From contig NZ_JABAIA010000001.1 in assembly GCF_012641275.1 (NCBI RefSeq), positions 186,001 to 250,000 of the forward strand: a DNA stretch of 64,000 nt, read 5' to 3'. The notes under the pieces were generated by a model. That model was not told where the DNA came from and did not search any database. It saw only the letters and a program-made list of their open reading frames with translations. Positions 41,867 through 50,352 of the stretch are shown piece by piece. The first letter of the stretch is position 1; each line of letters starts with the position of its first letter. The stretch is from Chitinophaga varians. GTDB taxonomy: Bacteria > Bacteroidota > Bacteroidia > Chitinophagales > Chitinophagaceae. The position numbers and the translations under genes are program-made.

Positions 41867-42730
41867 TTAGTTGCCAGCCGGTTTTTCCAGTAATTTGAAG
41901 AACTGGTCCAGTTGCGGCAGGATAACGATCCTTGTTCTGCGGTTAGCGCCGCGTCCTTCCGGTGTATCGTTGGAAGCTACCGGTTGGTATTCGCTGCGGC
42001 CGGCTGCTGTCATACGGGCTGCCGGTATCTGGTACTGGTTCTGCAGAATACGTACCACAGAAGTAGCTCTCTTCACGCTCAGGTCCCAGTTGTCAAGCAG
42101 TACGTTCGGACGGTAAGGCACGTTGTCGGTATGACCTTCTACCATGAACTCGATATCAGGCTGGTTGATGAGCACTTTGGCCACTTTGCCCAATACTTCC
42201 TTCGCGCGTTCAGTCACATCATAGCTACCGCTCTTAAACAGCAGTTTATCGGAAATATCGATATACACTACTCCTTTTTCTACCTTAATGTTGATGTCTT
42301 TGTCATCCATATTGCCGATCGCTCCTTTCAGGTTCATCACCAGCTGCATGTTCAGAGAGTCTTTACGCGCAATGGCAGACTGCAGGTCTTTGATGTAGGC
42401 GTCTTTCGCACCAATGTTGTCAAGTGACTTCTTAATGCTTTCCGCCTGGGAATTGGATATGACAGACAGCTCTTTCAGGTGTTCCAGCATCTGGGAGTTG
42501 TTGCTTTTCAACTGGGTCTGTTGTTCCTGCAGGTTGTCCATCTTGTCTTTGTAGGCAGCTGCTGCCCTTGCGGCGTCTTCTTCACATTTTTTCCGCTGGT
42601 TCTCGGTAGCCCTGTAGAGACTGTCCAGTCGTGCATACCTTGCTTCAGACTCTCTCAGTTTCCTGGGTGCAGAGCAGGAGGCCATAATGGTAACAAGTGC
42701 CACAGGTAAGGCTAAGTATCCTATCCTCAT
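41867..42730 (-). CDS. OmpA family lipoprotein
   Basis: A 287-residue outer-membrane lipoprotein that links the membrane to peptidoglycan. The signal sequence (MRIGYLALPVALVTIMASC) ends at a lipobox with Cys19. A long coiled coil follows (about 25-120; many Glu, Gln, Lys and Leu), then the OmpA C-terminal domain: DKLLFKSGSYDVTERAKEVLGKVA, FMVEGHTDNVPYR, WDLSVKRATSVVRIL and GRSEYQPVASNDTPEGRGANRRTRIVI, with the peptidoglycan-binding Asp and Arg residues in place. The coiled coil suggests a trimer or a periplasm-spanning spacer. The open frame continues to 42841, but that part is AT-rich and lacks a signal; ATG 42730 is preferred. It is a single gene. Confidence 0.92.
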   Translation of the reverse strand: MRIGYLALPVALVTIMASCSAPRKLRESEARYARLDSLYRATENQRKKCEEDAARAAAAYKDKMDNLQEQQTQLKSNNSQMLEHLKELSVISNSQAESIKKSLDNIGAKDAYIKDLQSAIARKDSLNMQLVMNLKGAIGNMDDKDINIKVEKGVVYIDISDKLLFKSGSYDVTERAKEVLGKVAKVLINQPDIEFMVEGHTDNVPYRPNVLLDNWDLSVKRATSVVRILQNQYQIPAARMTAAGRSEYQPVASNDTPEGRGANRRTRIVILPQLDQFFKLLEKPAGN

Positions 42731-43015
42731 AAAATAGATTTTAAATAAAACTAATCTAACAAATAAAATATATAAAAAATGGCAGAGGTACAATGGAGGA
42801 TGCACGAAAGTAACAAATAACAAGCCGAAGAGTACAAACATTAAGGAATTCTAATCCATTTACATTAAACTAGTTTTTTATATCTTCAGTTAATCCCTCT
42901 AAATTCAATTCGTTAAACGAACCCATAAAAAAAAGTTAATATTATTCAATAACTAAGTAACTTGGCAACCTGGGCATATTGCTGAATCTATTTTCCATTA
43001 ATTGCTGTAAAATGT

Positions 43016-44041
43016 ATGAGAAAGGTGGTTTCTTCGGGTCAACCAACAATAAAGGAAATTGCAAAAAGGCTGAATATCTCTGTATCTACTGTATCAAGGG
43101 CATTACATGACCATCACAGTATAGGACTGAGGACCAAAGCCCGGGTAAAAGCACTGGCAGAAGAGCTCAATTACGAGCGTAACCAAACGGCGGTTTATTT
43201 TCAACAGGGTAAAACCTTTACTATCGGTATCCTGTTGCCCGAACTGTCTGAAGCTTTTTTTTCCAGTGCCATCAGCGGCATAGAAGATACCGCCTATAGT
43301 AACAATTACACTGTACTGCTGGGGCAATCACACGATGACGAGGCCCGGGAAAAACAGATCATCCAAAGCATGAAACAACACCGGGTAGATGGCTGTATTG
43401 TATCTATCGGTAAAAACACCCGTAACTACGATCACTTTGAAATGCTGCGCCAGGCGCGTATTCCGGTAGTATTCTTCGACCGTGTGCCTGACCTCCATGA
43501 TATACACGCCGTTTCCTGTAACCTCGAATCCGGCACCATTCAGGCGGTGGATTTCCTGCTGAAAAAAGGACACCGCGTAATTGGCATGATCAACGGCCCG
43601 GAACAACTGGTGGCCAGCAAGGAAAGGGCCACCGGCTACATCAAGGCGCTGCGCAAGCACCGTCTCAAATACGACCCGGAACTGATCGTTAACGCCGACC
43701 TTACCGCCGCCGGCACAGACGCCGCCATGGAATACCTGCTGGCACTGAAAAGAAAAGTGACCGCTGTGGTCACCTTCAATGACTATGTAGCCATGGACGC
43801 TGTGCAATATGCGCTCAAAAGAAAACTGGAAATAAACAAAGACATTACTTTTGTATCTTACGCCAACACGCCGGTCAGCGGATATACGGCCTTTCCGCCG
43901 GCTGCCTCGGTAGAACAGTTTCCCTACGAACAGGGACAGGCGGCCACCAATATGTTACTATCGCTGCTAAATGGAGAACATCCGCTCAACGACTATACCA
44001 ACACCATTATGGAGTCGCGGCTGGTGATACATGACCGGTAA
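43016..44041 (+). CDS. LacI family transcriptional regulator
   Basis: A 341-residue sugar-responsive regulator. The N-terminal helix-turn-helix is PTIKEIAKRLNISVSTVSRALHDHHSIGLRTKARV (residues 10-44, seen as TIKEIAKRLN and STVSRAL), followed by the hinge region ELNYERNQTAVYFQQGKTFTIGILLPELSEAFFSSAISGIE. The periplasmic-binding-protein-like effector domain runs to the end (VVFFDRVPD, GMINGPEQLVASKERATGYIKAL, TFNDYVAMDAVQYAL). The hinge keeps the Leu/Asn pattern, but the exact minor-groove Leu is not confirmed. A double LacI-type operator at 44195-44233, just downstream, lies in front of the GDSL esterase gene and is the obvious target. The gene probably controls itself or its neighbour by a carbohydrate signal. 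Confidence 0.92.
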   Translation: MRKVVSSGQPTIKEIAKRLNISVSTVSRALHDHHSIGLRTKARVKALAEELNYERNQTAVYFQQGKTFTIGILLPELSEAFFSSAISGIEDTAYSNNYTVLLGQSHDDEAREKQIIQSMKQHRVDGCIVSIGKNTRNYDHFEMLRQARIPVVFFDRVPDLHDIHAVSCNLESGTIQAVDFLLKKGHRVIGMINGPEQLVASKERATGYIKALRKHRLKYDPELIVNADLTAAGTDAAMEYLLALKRKVTAVVTFNDYVAMDAVQYALKRKLEINKDITFVSYANTPVSGYTAFPPAASVEQFPYEQGQAATNMLLSLLNGEHPLNDYTNTIMESRLVIHDR

Positions 44042-44194
44042 AATTAAGGGGGGCTGGCGATAACCTTGCCACAGTAAAATACCGTGGCACAGGCATCGAC
44101 CTCATTGTTCGCTGTTCTGTAATTGCTGCTTAGAGCTGAAATCTATTTTCTGTAATTGCTCCACTATTTTAGAGAATTCTTTCGACATTCCGTG

Positions 44195-44233
44195 TACGCA
44201 AACGCTTGCGTTATCCGCGCAAGCGTTTGCGTA
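44195..44233. promoter_or_regulatory. Tandem LacI-type operators in a perfect 16-bp inverted repeat
   Basis: TACGCAAACGCTTGCG (44195-44210) and its exact reverse complement (44218-44233) are separated by 7 bases. Each arm holds a near-palindromic GCAAACGCTTGC site centred on CG, the usual LacI/PurR-type operator. The two CG centres are 21 bases apart, two helical turns, so two dimers would bind the same face. It lies 68 bases upstream of the esterase ATG. Confidence 0.75.
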
Positions 44234-44300
44234 AAGCCCCTGAAACGTGCTTTTCTCTCTCTTTTCCTGTATCTTGTCCGGTGCTAACCAATAATCACGT

Positions 44301-45386
44301 ATGGAGAACAAAACAATGCTATCCCTGATGCTACTGCTTGTCTGCTGCAGCAGCCTCTTTGCACAATCACCCGCCCTTGTTTACCAGGACGCAATGGACT
44401 TTCCCGTCATCGGTAAATACCACCAGGAACACAACTACAACCGGCTGCCAGCCAAATATGAGAAAACGGTCAGACCGGCCGTATGGTCGTTGAGCCGCAA
44501 TTCCGCCGGCATCGCTGTCCGCTTCCGCACCAATGCAACTACCATCGGTGCCCGCTGGAAAGTGCTCAACAATAATTCCATGAACCATATGACCGCTACC
44601 GGTATCAGAGGGCTCGACCTCTACGCGCTGGTGAACAATAAATGGCAGTTCGTTAACAGCGCCATCCCGGAAAACGGCTTTAATTCTGAACGTACGATAC
44701 TCAAAAAAGGCGACAGCACCTGGCGGGAATATGTGCTCTTCCTCCCGCTGTACGACGGCGTAGATTCCCTCTCCATCGGCGTCAACGCAGGCGCGGTGCT
44801 TGAAAAACCACAGCAGTCCCTGCTGCCGGACAAAAAGCCTATCGTATACTATGGCAGCAGTATCGCACAGGGTGGATGCGCTACCAGGCCAGGCATGGCT
44901 TATACCAACATACTCGTCCGCCAGCTGCAACGCCCCATCGTCAACTTCGGCTTCAGCGGCAACGGCATGTTTGAAACGGCTGTAGGCGAAGCCATCTGTG
45001 AAACAGATCCTTCGCTTATTGTCATCGATTGTAATCCGAATACTTCCCCGGAGCTGATACATGAACGAGCGGTGAAACTGGTACAGCAAATACGCGCCTG
45101 TAAACCGCAAACAAAGATATTGCTGGTGGAGAACTACATGTATGAACATGGTTATTTCGAAAAAGACGTGCATGACATCGTATTCCGCAAAAGAGCGGAA
45201 CTGAAAAAGGCCTGTGACGACCTGCTGAAAGCCGGCGTTAAAAACCTTTATTACCTGCCCGGCGACGGCTTCCTCGGCGATGACCACGAAGGCACAGTGG
45301 ATGGCGTACACCCCACCGATGTTGGCATGGAACGCTTCGCCGCACACATTCTTCCCACCCTGCGCAAACTCACGAAAGACCAATAA
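44301..45386 (+). CDS. Secreted SGNH/GDSL esterase with GxDLY and GDSL_3 domains
   Basis: A 361-residue exported hydrolase (signal peptide MENKTMLSLMLLLVCCSSLFAQ). The N-terminal domain contains GIRGLDLYALVNNKWQFV, the GxDLY motif that names the jelly-roll domain. The second domain is an SGNH hydrolase (Lipase_GDSL_3): catalytic Ser in YYGSSIAQGG, the Gly in NFGFSGNGMFE, the conserved Asn region DCNPNTSP and the Asp/His of DGVHPTDVG. Such proteins deacetylate or de-esterify polysaccharides or glycolipids outside the cytoplasm, and many sit in carbohydrate-utilisation loci. The operator upstream implies sugar-responsive control by the LacI gene 5' of it. The exact substrate is not known. Confidence 0.9.
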   Translation: MENKTMLSLMLLLVCCSSLFAQSPALVYQDAMDFPVIGKYHQEHNYNRLPAKYEKTVRPAVWSLSRNSAGIAVRFRTNATTIGARWKVLNNNSMNHMTATGIRGLDLYALVNNKWQFVNSAIPENGFNSERTILKKGDSTWREYVLFLPLYDGVDSLSIGVNAGAVLEKPQQSLLPDKKPIVYYGSSIAQGGCATRPGMAYTNILVRQLQRPIVNFGFSGNGMFETAVGEAICETDPSLIVIDCNPNTSPELIHERAVKLVQQIRACKPQTKILLVENYMYEHGYFEKDVHDIVFRKRAELKKACDDLLKAGVKNLYYLPGDGFLGDDHEGTVDGVHPTDVGMERFAAHILPTLRKLTKDQ

Positions 45387-45621
45387 ATACAGCCTATGCC
45401 GGATGATAAGCCTTACATATGTTAATTTCCCTATTTAATGAATGTTAAAATTATCATCCGGCGTTAGCTCTCTCTTCCTTGGTAACGCCTTCCGCCCGCC
45501 CTTCTCCACCGTCAGCCCCATTTTCCCCGACATCGCCCAAGTTCCCGCCCTGAGCTATTTTCCGGCCAAATGGCCGAACTTTATACCGCAAAAAATCTAT
45601 TCATCTGTAAATCTTAAGATT

Positions 45622-46065
45622 ATGAAAAAGATGATGATTTATCTGTTAGCCACAGGAGTCAGCGTGTTTGCAGCGATTCCTACTCATGCCAATGAGGCAA
45701 GCCGTCACCGGCACAGGACCAAAGAAGAAAAACGGGAAGCCAGGGCCGAAAGGAAAGAAGCCAGAGCTGAAAAAAGAGAAGAAAGAAGAACAGGTATGAC
45801 CATGTCCAACATGAATACCACCAGCCCCATGCCTGTCAATAGTTACAACACCATGTGGTACCCGCAGGCAGCATTGCCGGTAATGGAAGACTATATTCCT
45901 TCCGATATCCTGTCTAATCTGAAAACAACCTACGGCTCCGATCTGTATGATGTGACTTCCATGAAATGCAACAATGGTGGTGACTGTTATACTGTACGCG
46001 TGATTAAAAACGGCGCTGTACAAACATTTGTGGTCAATTCCGATGGTAATACTGTTGTGCAATAA
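45622..46065 (+). CDS. Small secreted protein with basic/acidic helical tract
   Basis: A 147-residue protein with a signal peptide (MKKMMIYLLATGVSVFAAIPTHA). It is followed by a highly charged low-complexity helix of Arg, Glu, Lys and Ala (RHRHRTKEEKREARAERKEARAE), a flexible Met/Asn/Thr-rich linker, and a 65-residue C-terminal domain (PSDILSNLKTTYGSDLYDVTSMKCNNGGDCYTVRVIKNGAVQTFVVNSDGN-like order). Two Cys (KCNNGGDC) may form a disulfide. The C-terminal part resembles the PepSY/BLIP-type beta-lactamase-inhibitor-like folds that are common in small secreted Bacteroidota proteins, but this is not certain. The open frame reaches 45442, but ATG 45622 has the signal peptide. A terminator follows. 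Confidence 0.8.
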   Translation: MKKMMIYLLATGVSVFAAIPTHANEASRHRHRTKEEKREARAERKEARAEKREERRTGMTMSNMNTTSPMPVNSYNTMWYPQAALPVMEDYIPSDILSNLKTTYGSDLYDVTSMKCNNGGDCYTVRVIKNGAVQTFVVNSDGNTVVQ

Positions 46066-46086
46066 CAGTTTGTCATCTCCTGCTTA

Positions 46087-46122
46087 AACGACCCGGCCAT
46101 CACCGGCCAGGTCGTTGTTTTT
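46087..46122 (+). terminator. Terminator after the small secreted protein
   Basis: A stem AACGACCCGGCC / GGCCAGGTCGTT with one mismatch (46087-46098 with 46105-46116), then GTTTTTTAA. Confidence 0.85.
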
Positions 46123-46130
46123 TAACATCA

Positions 46131-46163
46131 TGCCCCGGGGCTTTAGCTCCGGGAATTTTTTTT
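46131..46163. repeat. REP-like palindrome followed by a T run
   Basis: A 9-bp stem CCCGGGGCT / AGCTCCGGG at 46134-46153, followed by AATTTTTTTTATA. The palindrome (CCCCGGGGCTTTAGCTCCGGG type) resembles the REP core found at 30556 and 30784 in its CCC-GGG-GCT centre. The T run would let it also act as a second terminator. It is the only such copy here. Confidence 0.5.
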
Positions 46164-46200
46164 ATATATTGGGTGCCAGTATTTATTTAAAACCACGATA

Positions 46201-46869
46201 GTGAAAAAGAAACTTTTTGTACTCGGTAGCCTGGTCCTGGCATTTTTCAGCGCTTTAGCCAACCCGGCAGACAGCGTCCGGATCAAAGGCATCCCCTATC
46301 CCTGTAGCTGGATCAACACACCGCAAAGCTTTAACGTCGCTGCTGACAGCCTCTCTATCACTGCTGCGCAAGGCTCCGATTTTTACAATTATCCCGGTGG
46401 CAACTACAACATCGCCACTGCTCCCATCCTGGCCTTTAAACCGGATGAAAATTTCGTGCTCACCGCTAAAATCAAAGTGGACTTCAAAAAAACGTACGAC
46501 GGTGGCGCCATCTATGTAATGGTGGATTCTACCCAATACATCAAATTCCTCTTTGAAAACAGTCATTATGGTAAACTCGCAGTCTGCTCCGGCGTTACCA
46601 ACACCTATACCGACGACAGCAACAACGCCGTTACCGGCAAAAACGAAGTGTATTTCCGGCTGGCCAAATCAGGTAACATGTTCGGACTCTTCTATTCTCT
46701 TGAAGGAAAAAACTGGGAAGCGGTACGACTCGTAAATTTTGTGCCCAAAGCACCGATTAAAATTGGGTTTTCATCCCAGTCGCCTTTGGGAGACAACTGC
46801 ACCAGCACGTTCTCTGAGATTGTTTATACGCCGGGCGTATTTAAAGACGCCAAAACAGGAGGCATGTAA
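46201..46869 (+). CDS. Secreted DUF1349 (concanavalin-like) protein
   Basis: A 222-residue exported protein (signal peptide MKKKLFVLGSLVLAFFSALA, GTG start at 46201). The mature part is a DUF1349 beta-sandwich of the concanavalin A-like lectin/glucanase superfamily. Typical segments are WINTPQSFNVAADSLSITAAQGSDFYN, APILAFKPDENFVLTAKIKVDFKKTYDGGAIYVMVDSTQYIKF (seen as ENFVLTAKIKV and YDGGAIYVMVD) and FGLFYSLEGKNWEAVRLVNF. In yeast and bacteria this domain occurs in small stand-alone proteins of unknown function that may bind sugars; a catalytic site is not visible. It is a single gene between a REP-like palindrome and a bidirectional terminator. Confidence 0.87.
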   Translation: MKKKLFVLGSLVLAFFSALANPADSVRIKGIPYPCSWINTPQSFNVAADSLSITAAQGSDFYNYPGGNYNIATAPILAFKPDENFVLTAKIKVDFKKTYDGGAIYVMVDSTQYIKFLFENSHYGKLAVCSGVTNTYTDDSNNAVTGKNEVYFRLAKSGNMFGLFYSLEGKNWEAVRLVNFVPKAPIKIGFSSQSPLGDNCTSTFSEIVYTPGVFKDAKTGGM

Positions 46870-46890
46870 AATCAGTCATTTATCTTTATA

Positions 46891-46931
46891 AAAAAACAGC
46901 GAAGGAAATCTCCTTCGCTGTTTTTTTTTAT
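46891..46931. terminator. Bidirectional terminator
   Basis: A 12-bp stem AACAGCGAAGGA / TCCTTCGCTGTT with a 4-base loop, A run on the left and T run on the right, between convergent genes ending at 46869 and 46948. Confidence 0.93.
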
Positions 46932-46947
46932 AAAGACTGATATTGTT

Positions 46948-49122
46948 TTATTTCAGCTGTGCGTCGAAATAATCAGTGATTTTCTGCATCAGGTGTACCC
47001 TGTCTTTGCCCAGTACATTATGCAGGTGACCGGGATACACAAAGTAATCCACCTGTACGCCGTTATCCACGCAGGCCCTCAGGAAATTGATGGAATGTTG
47101 CCATACCACTACGTCATCGTTGGTGCCGTGTATCAGCATCAGATGGCCTTTCAGGTTTTTGGTTTTGGTAAGCAGGTTGGAATCGGCATACCCTTCGGGA
47201 TTCTGCTGTGGCGTGTCCATATAACGTTCGGTGTACATCACTTCATACATGCTCCAGTCGATCACCGGGCCGCCGGCCACTGCTGCCTTGAACACGTCCG
47301 GATGACGCAACATCAGCGAAGTGGTCATAAAACCACCGAAGCTCCAGCCATGTACGCCCAATTTCTGCTGATTCACATAAGGCAGTGATTTCAGCCAGGC
47401 AACACCCTGGAGCTGATCATTCATTTCCACAGTGCCCAGCCGGCGGAAGGTGGCCTGTTCGAAAGCCATGCCCCTGTTGGCGCTGCCACGGCCATCCATC
47501 GTAAATACAATGTATCCACGTTGTGCCATGTACTCGTACCAGAGGTTTCCGCTGTAGGGGAAAGTATTTTTGATCAGTTGCACATTAGGCCCGTTGTACA
47601 GGTATACGATCACCGGATATTGACGGGTACTGTCGAAGTCCGCCGGCAATATGAGCTTACCATACAGCGGGGTGCCATCGTCCGCTTTCAGCGTTACCTG
47701 CCTGATTTCCGGCCGTTTGAAATTTTTCAGGGGATCTGCGGCTTGCAGAACGGTTTCGGTGTATTTACCGTTCAGGCCCGTGATGACGGCGGAAGAAGGC
47801 ACGTCTTTGGAACTGTAACTGTCCAATACATACTCACCATTGCTGCTCACCTGGATATCGTGCCAGCCGGCCGCCTGGTCAAGGCGGCGCAGGGCAGCGC
47901 TCTTCAGGTTTACGGCATAGGCATGTTTTTCCATCGGGCTTTCTTTCGCGGCTGTGATGATCACTTCATTGCCGGCGGCATGAAAACCCTGTAATTCATT
48001 TACGACCCAGTTCCCTTTGGTGAGTTGTTTTAGCAACTGCCCGTTGGTATTGTACAGGTACAAGTGCGTATAGCCGTCACGGTCACTCCACCAGATAAAC
48101 TGGTCAGGTTTGCCGGGCACAAAAGTGAGCGGATGCGACGGATGCACGTATTTGGGATCTGTTTCTTCAAAAAGTGTTTTGATGAGTTCTCCGGTAGTGG
48201 CGCTGTACTGGTTGAGCCACAGGTGGTTCTGGTCCCTGTTGAGCAACGCCACGTAAACAGACTGCTGATCAGGCGCCCAGGTAACGCAGGTCAGGTAATG
48301 ATCTGCTTCTCCGGTTGTTTTCAGGAAGATGGTTTTGCGGGTAGATGGCTGATAAATGCCCAGTGTTACCTCGTGTGATTTGCCACCGGCCATGGGATAT
48401 TTGATGATATTGGCACGGGCAGGCACTACAGACCAGTCTACGACCGGGTAGTCGTTCACCATGCGCTGGTCCATCCGGTAGAAAGCCACCTGGTCGCCAT
48501 TAGGAGAAAAGAAAATACCTCTGTCGATGCCGAACTCCTCTCTGTGAACGCTTTTGCCATTCACGATATTGATGTCAGCATCCTGTGTGATGGATTGTTC
48601 CTGGCCATCGGCGGCACGCAGGAAGAGATTATTTTTCACTGTATAGGCAATGGAACGGCTTTTAGGGTTGACCGTTACATTCTCTGCGTCTGAAGGCAGG
48701 GAACACCACTTGCTGAACTGCATGGTACCGTTTTGAACAGCACCGTTATACAGGTCATTGCCGATGCTGAACCAGGCGTGGGCATTGTCTGTCCAGTGCA
48801 ACGCGGGTAAACCACGTAAAGGGCTTTTGGACGAAAGCTGCTGGCTGAGGGTGTTCAGGGTCAGCAGGGTATCTGTTTTAGGCAGGGCTTTGCCGCCCAA
48901 CACGGTATATTTCACCCAAACCTGCTGTCCGCCGGCTATTACTGCTCTGGTGTAGGCATTTTCGCCGGGTATCCATTCAAATTGTTTTAGTCTTTCAGGC
49001 GCCAGGTCCGCACGAAGTCCATTGGTGGCCTGTGCCATGGTGTACAGCTGCTGCTGGGCACGGGCGTCTTGTGCCCCGGCGGCCATGCAACCAGTCAAAA
49101 GCAATATCAGTCCTCTTTTCAT
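46948..49122 (-). CDS. S9 family peptidase, dipeptidyl peptidase IV-like
   Basis: A 724-residue exported serine peptidase (signal peptide MKRGLILLLTGCMAAGAQDARA) that cuts dipeptides, often after Pro or Ala, from peptide N termini in the periplasm. The N-terminal 450 residues form the DPPIV beta propeller (SKSPLRGLPALHWTDNAHAWF, GVDRGIFFSPNGDQVAFYRMD-like order, VYLYN). The C-terminal alpha/beta-hydrolase carries the triad: Ser in GVHGWSFGGFMT near residue 593, Asp in LMLIHGTNDDVVVWQHS near 671 and His in VYPGHLHNVLG near 703. The DPPIV-type Glu pair appears as VHREEFGIDRG. The family is secure. It is a single gene with its own -7 box (49141-49148) and a bidirectional terminator. Confidence 0.93.
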   Translation of the reverse strand: MKRGLILLLTGCMAAGAQDARAQQQLYTMAQATNGLRADLAPERLKQFEWIPGENAYTRAVIAGGQQVWVKYTVLGGKALPKTDTLLTLNTLSQQLSSKSPLRGLPALHWTDNAHAWFSIGNDLYNGAVQNGTMQFSKWCSLPSDAENVTVNPKSRSIAYTVKNNLFLRAADGQEQSITQDADINIVNGKSVHREEFGIDRGIFFSPNGDQVAFYRMDQRMVNDYPVVDWSVVPARANIIKYPMAGGKSHEVTLGIYQPSTRKTIFLKTTGEADHYLTCVTWAPDQQSVYVALLNRDQNHLWLNQYSATTGELIKTLFEETDPKYVHPSHPLTFVPGKPDQFIWWSDRDGYTHLYLYNTNGQLLKQLTKGNWVVNELQGFHAAGNEVIITAAKESPMEKHAYAVNLKSAALRRLDQAAGWHDIQVSSNGEYVLDSYSSKDVPSSAVITGLNGKYTETVLQAADPLKNFKRPEIRQVTLKADDGTPLYGKLILPADFDSTRQYPVIVYLYNGPNVQLIKNTFPYSGNLWYEYMAQRGYIVFTMDGRGSANRGMAFEQATFRRLGTVEMNDQLQGVAWLKSLPYVNQQKLGVHGWSFGGFMTTSLMLRHPDVFKAAVAGGPVIDWSMYEVMYTERYMDTPQQNPEGYADSNLLTKTKNLKGHLMLIHGTNDDVVVWQHSINFLRACVDNGVQVDYFVYPGHLHNVLGKDRVHLMQKITDYFDAQLK

Positions 49123-49140
49123 CCTTACATTTTAAGGTTC

Positions 49141-49148
49141 CAAATGTA
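49141..49148 (-). promoter_or_regulatory. -7 box TACATTTG of the S9 peptidase gene
   Basis: A perfect minus-strand TAnnTTTG, 18 bases upstream of the ATG at 49122; the -33 element is unclear. Confidence 0.6.
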
Positions 49149-49236
49149 AAGAATTACGAGGTATGCACCACCGTTAGGGGAGCTATGCGGATAAATATCA
49201 GGATAAAAGGAGGAAAGATGTGGGGTAGACGGGGTA

Positions 49237-50190
49237 TCAGCCTTTGTTCATGACAAGCTTGCGTTGCAGCCATTCGCGCTCTTCGGGCAACAGGTATTCT
49301 GCTCTTTTTTCGGTGATCCAGGAGAAGGTCTTCTTCACTTCACTTTTAGCGGTGCGGAAGCGGAAAAGGAACTCCATCCCGAGCATCAGGTCTGTGAAGC
49401 CGTTTTTGAACGTTTCCAGGGAAAGCCGGCCACTGTTGCGCCTTTTGGTAAGCATTTCGGTGATACGGGTAATGACTGCCTGTATGGCGCTTTCGTCCGC
49501 ATATTTATAAACCGCCTCCATGGCTTCCGATTTCAGCTGGCCGCGGAGCAGACAGCGGGCATAGAAAAGGGCTTCTTTCTCTTTTTCAATGTCCGCTATT
49601 GTGGCGAATGCCAGTCCTTTTACGTCCTGGCGCGGATGTTCCAGCAGGCGTTTGAGCGCCGGCAGGCTTTTTTTGGTGGCCACTTTGTTCAACAGCAGGG
49701 CTATATAATATATATCATATTCATTTACAGTCCGTTTAAGCAAGTTCAGCGCAAATTCTTCCACCTGCGGGTTGTTCGTGCAGCGGAGGGCAAACAGCGC
49801 GGAGCGGCGCACATTGTTATTAAGCGACTGGGCATTGTTCAGCAGCGGGTCCAGGTTCATATACCCGGGGATAGGCAGGCCGCGTTCCAGGTCCTGCTGG
49901 ATAGCGGTAATGATATCAGGCTCCTGTTCTATCCGGAGGCGGTCCAGCATAAACCGGATCACTTCAGGGTCGTTGGTGTTCCTGGAGAGCTGAATAATAA
50001 TAAAGCCGGCGGCGCGGCGTCTTTCCTTATCAGATTCGTTTGCAATGTACTGGTACAGAATCGGCACATACGCGTGGTTGGCCAGTTGTTCGGCCTCCCG
50101 GAGCGCCTGCCAGCTGATCGTTTGGGAGTTATTTAACTGTTCCGAGCGGTCGCATATACGTGTGACAAGGTTAATGAGATAATCATTCAT
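49237..50190 (-). CDS. HEAT-repeat-like protein of unknown function
   Basis: A 317-residue soluble protein without a signal peptide. It is all helical, with a series of about 30-40-residue units such as ADHYVPILYQYI-, NDPEVIRFMLDRLRIEQEPDIITAIQQDLE, LNNNVRRSALFALRCTNNPQVEEFALNLLKR and TKKSLPALKRLLEHPRQDVKGLAFATIADIEKEKEALFYA, which have the HEAT/PBS-lyase pattern of paired helices with conserved Asp/Arg at the turns. Such repeats act as protein-protein scaffolds. The C-terminal 90 residues are helical and basic (ITEMLTKRRNSGRLSLETFKNGF). No enzyme motif is seen. It is divergent from the dihydroorotase-like operon. A real gene by length and composition; role unknown. Confidence 0.75.
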   Translation of the reverse strand: MNDYLINLVTRICDRSEQLNNSQTISWQALREAEQLANHAYVPILYQYIANESDKERRRAAGFIIIQLSRNTNDPEVIRFMLDRLRIEQEPDIITAIQQDLERGLPIPGYMNLDPLLNNAQSLNNNVRRSALFALRCTNNPQVEEFALNLLKRTVNEYDIYYIALLLNKVATKKSLPALKRLLEHPRQDVKGLAFATIADIEKEKEALFYARCLLRGQLKSEAMEAVYKYADESAIQAVITRITEMLTKRRNSGRLSLETFKNGFTDLMLGMEFLFRFRTAKSEVKKTFSWITEKRAEYLLPEEREWLQRKLVMNKG

Positions 50191-50274
50191 CCTAGAGTTA
50201 TTTTGATCTGCTACCCTCTATTTTCAATTATCATACCAACCTGAACAAAAGCTGGAAAAGGGCTACGGGAGGGC

Positions 50275-50305
50275 TTTATCAATTAACAGTTTTATGTTAC
50301 ATTTG
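50275..50305 (+). promoter_or_regulatory. Promoter of the nine-gene glycan/heptose operon
   Basis: TACATTTG at 50298-50305 is a perfect -7 box. TTTA at 50275-50278 is one base off the -33 TTTG, with a 19-base spacer. Start of transcription near 50312, 41 bases before the ATG at 50353. Confidence 0.65.
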
Positions 50306-50352
50306 CCCCTGTATTTTTTGGACAGGTTTTGATACTGAATAGAACGAAAAGC

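Noticed and set aside
44102..44311. 69-codon minus-strand ORF between the LacI and esterase genes
   Set aside because: It runs through the operator palindrome and into the esterase start; there is no promoter or homology.
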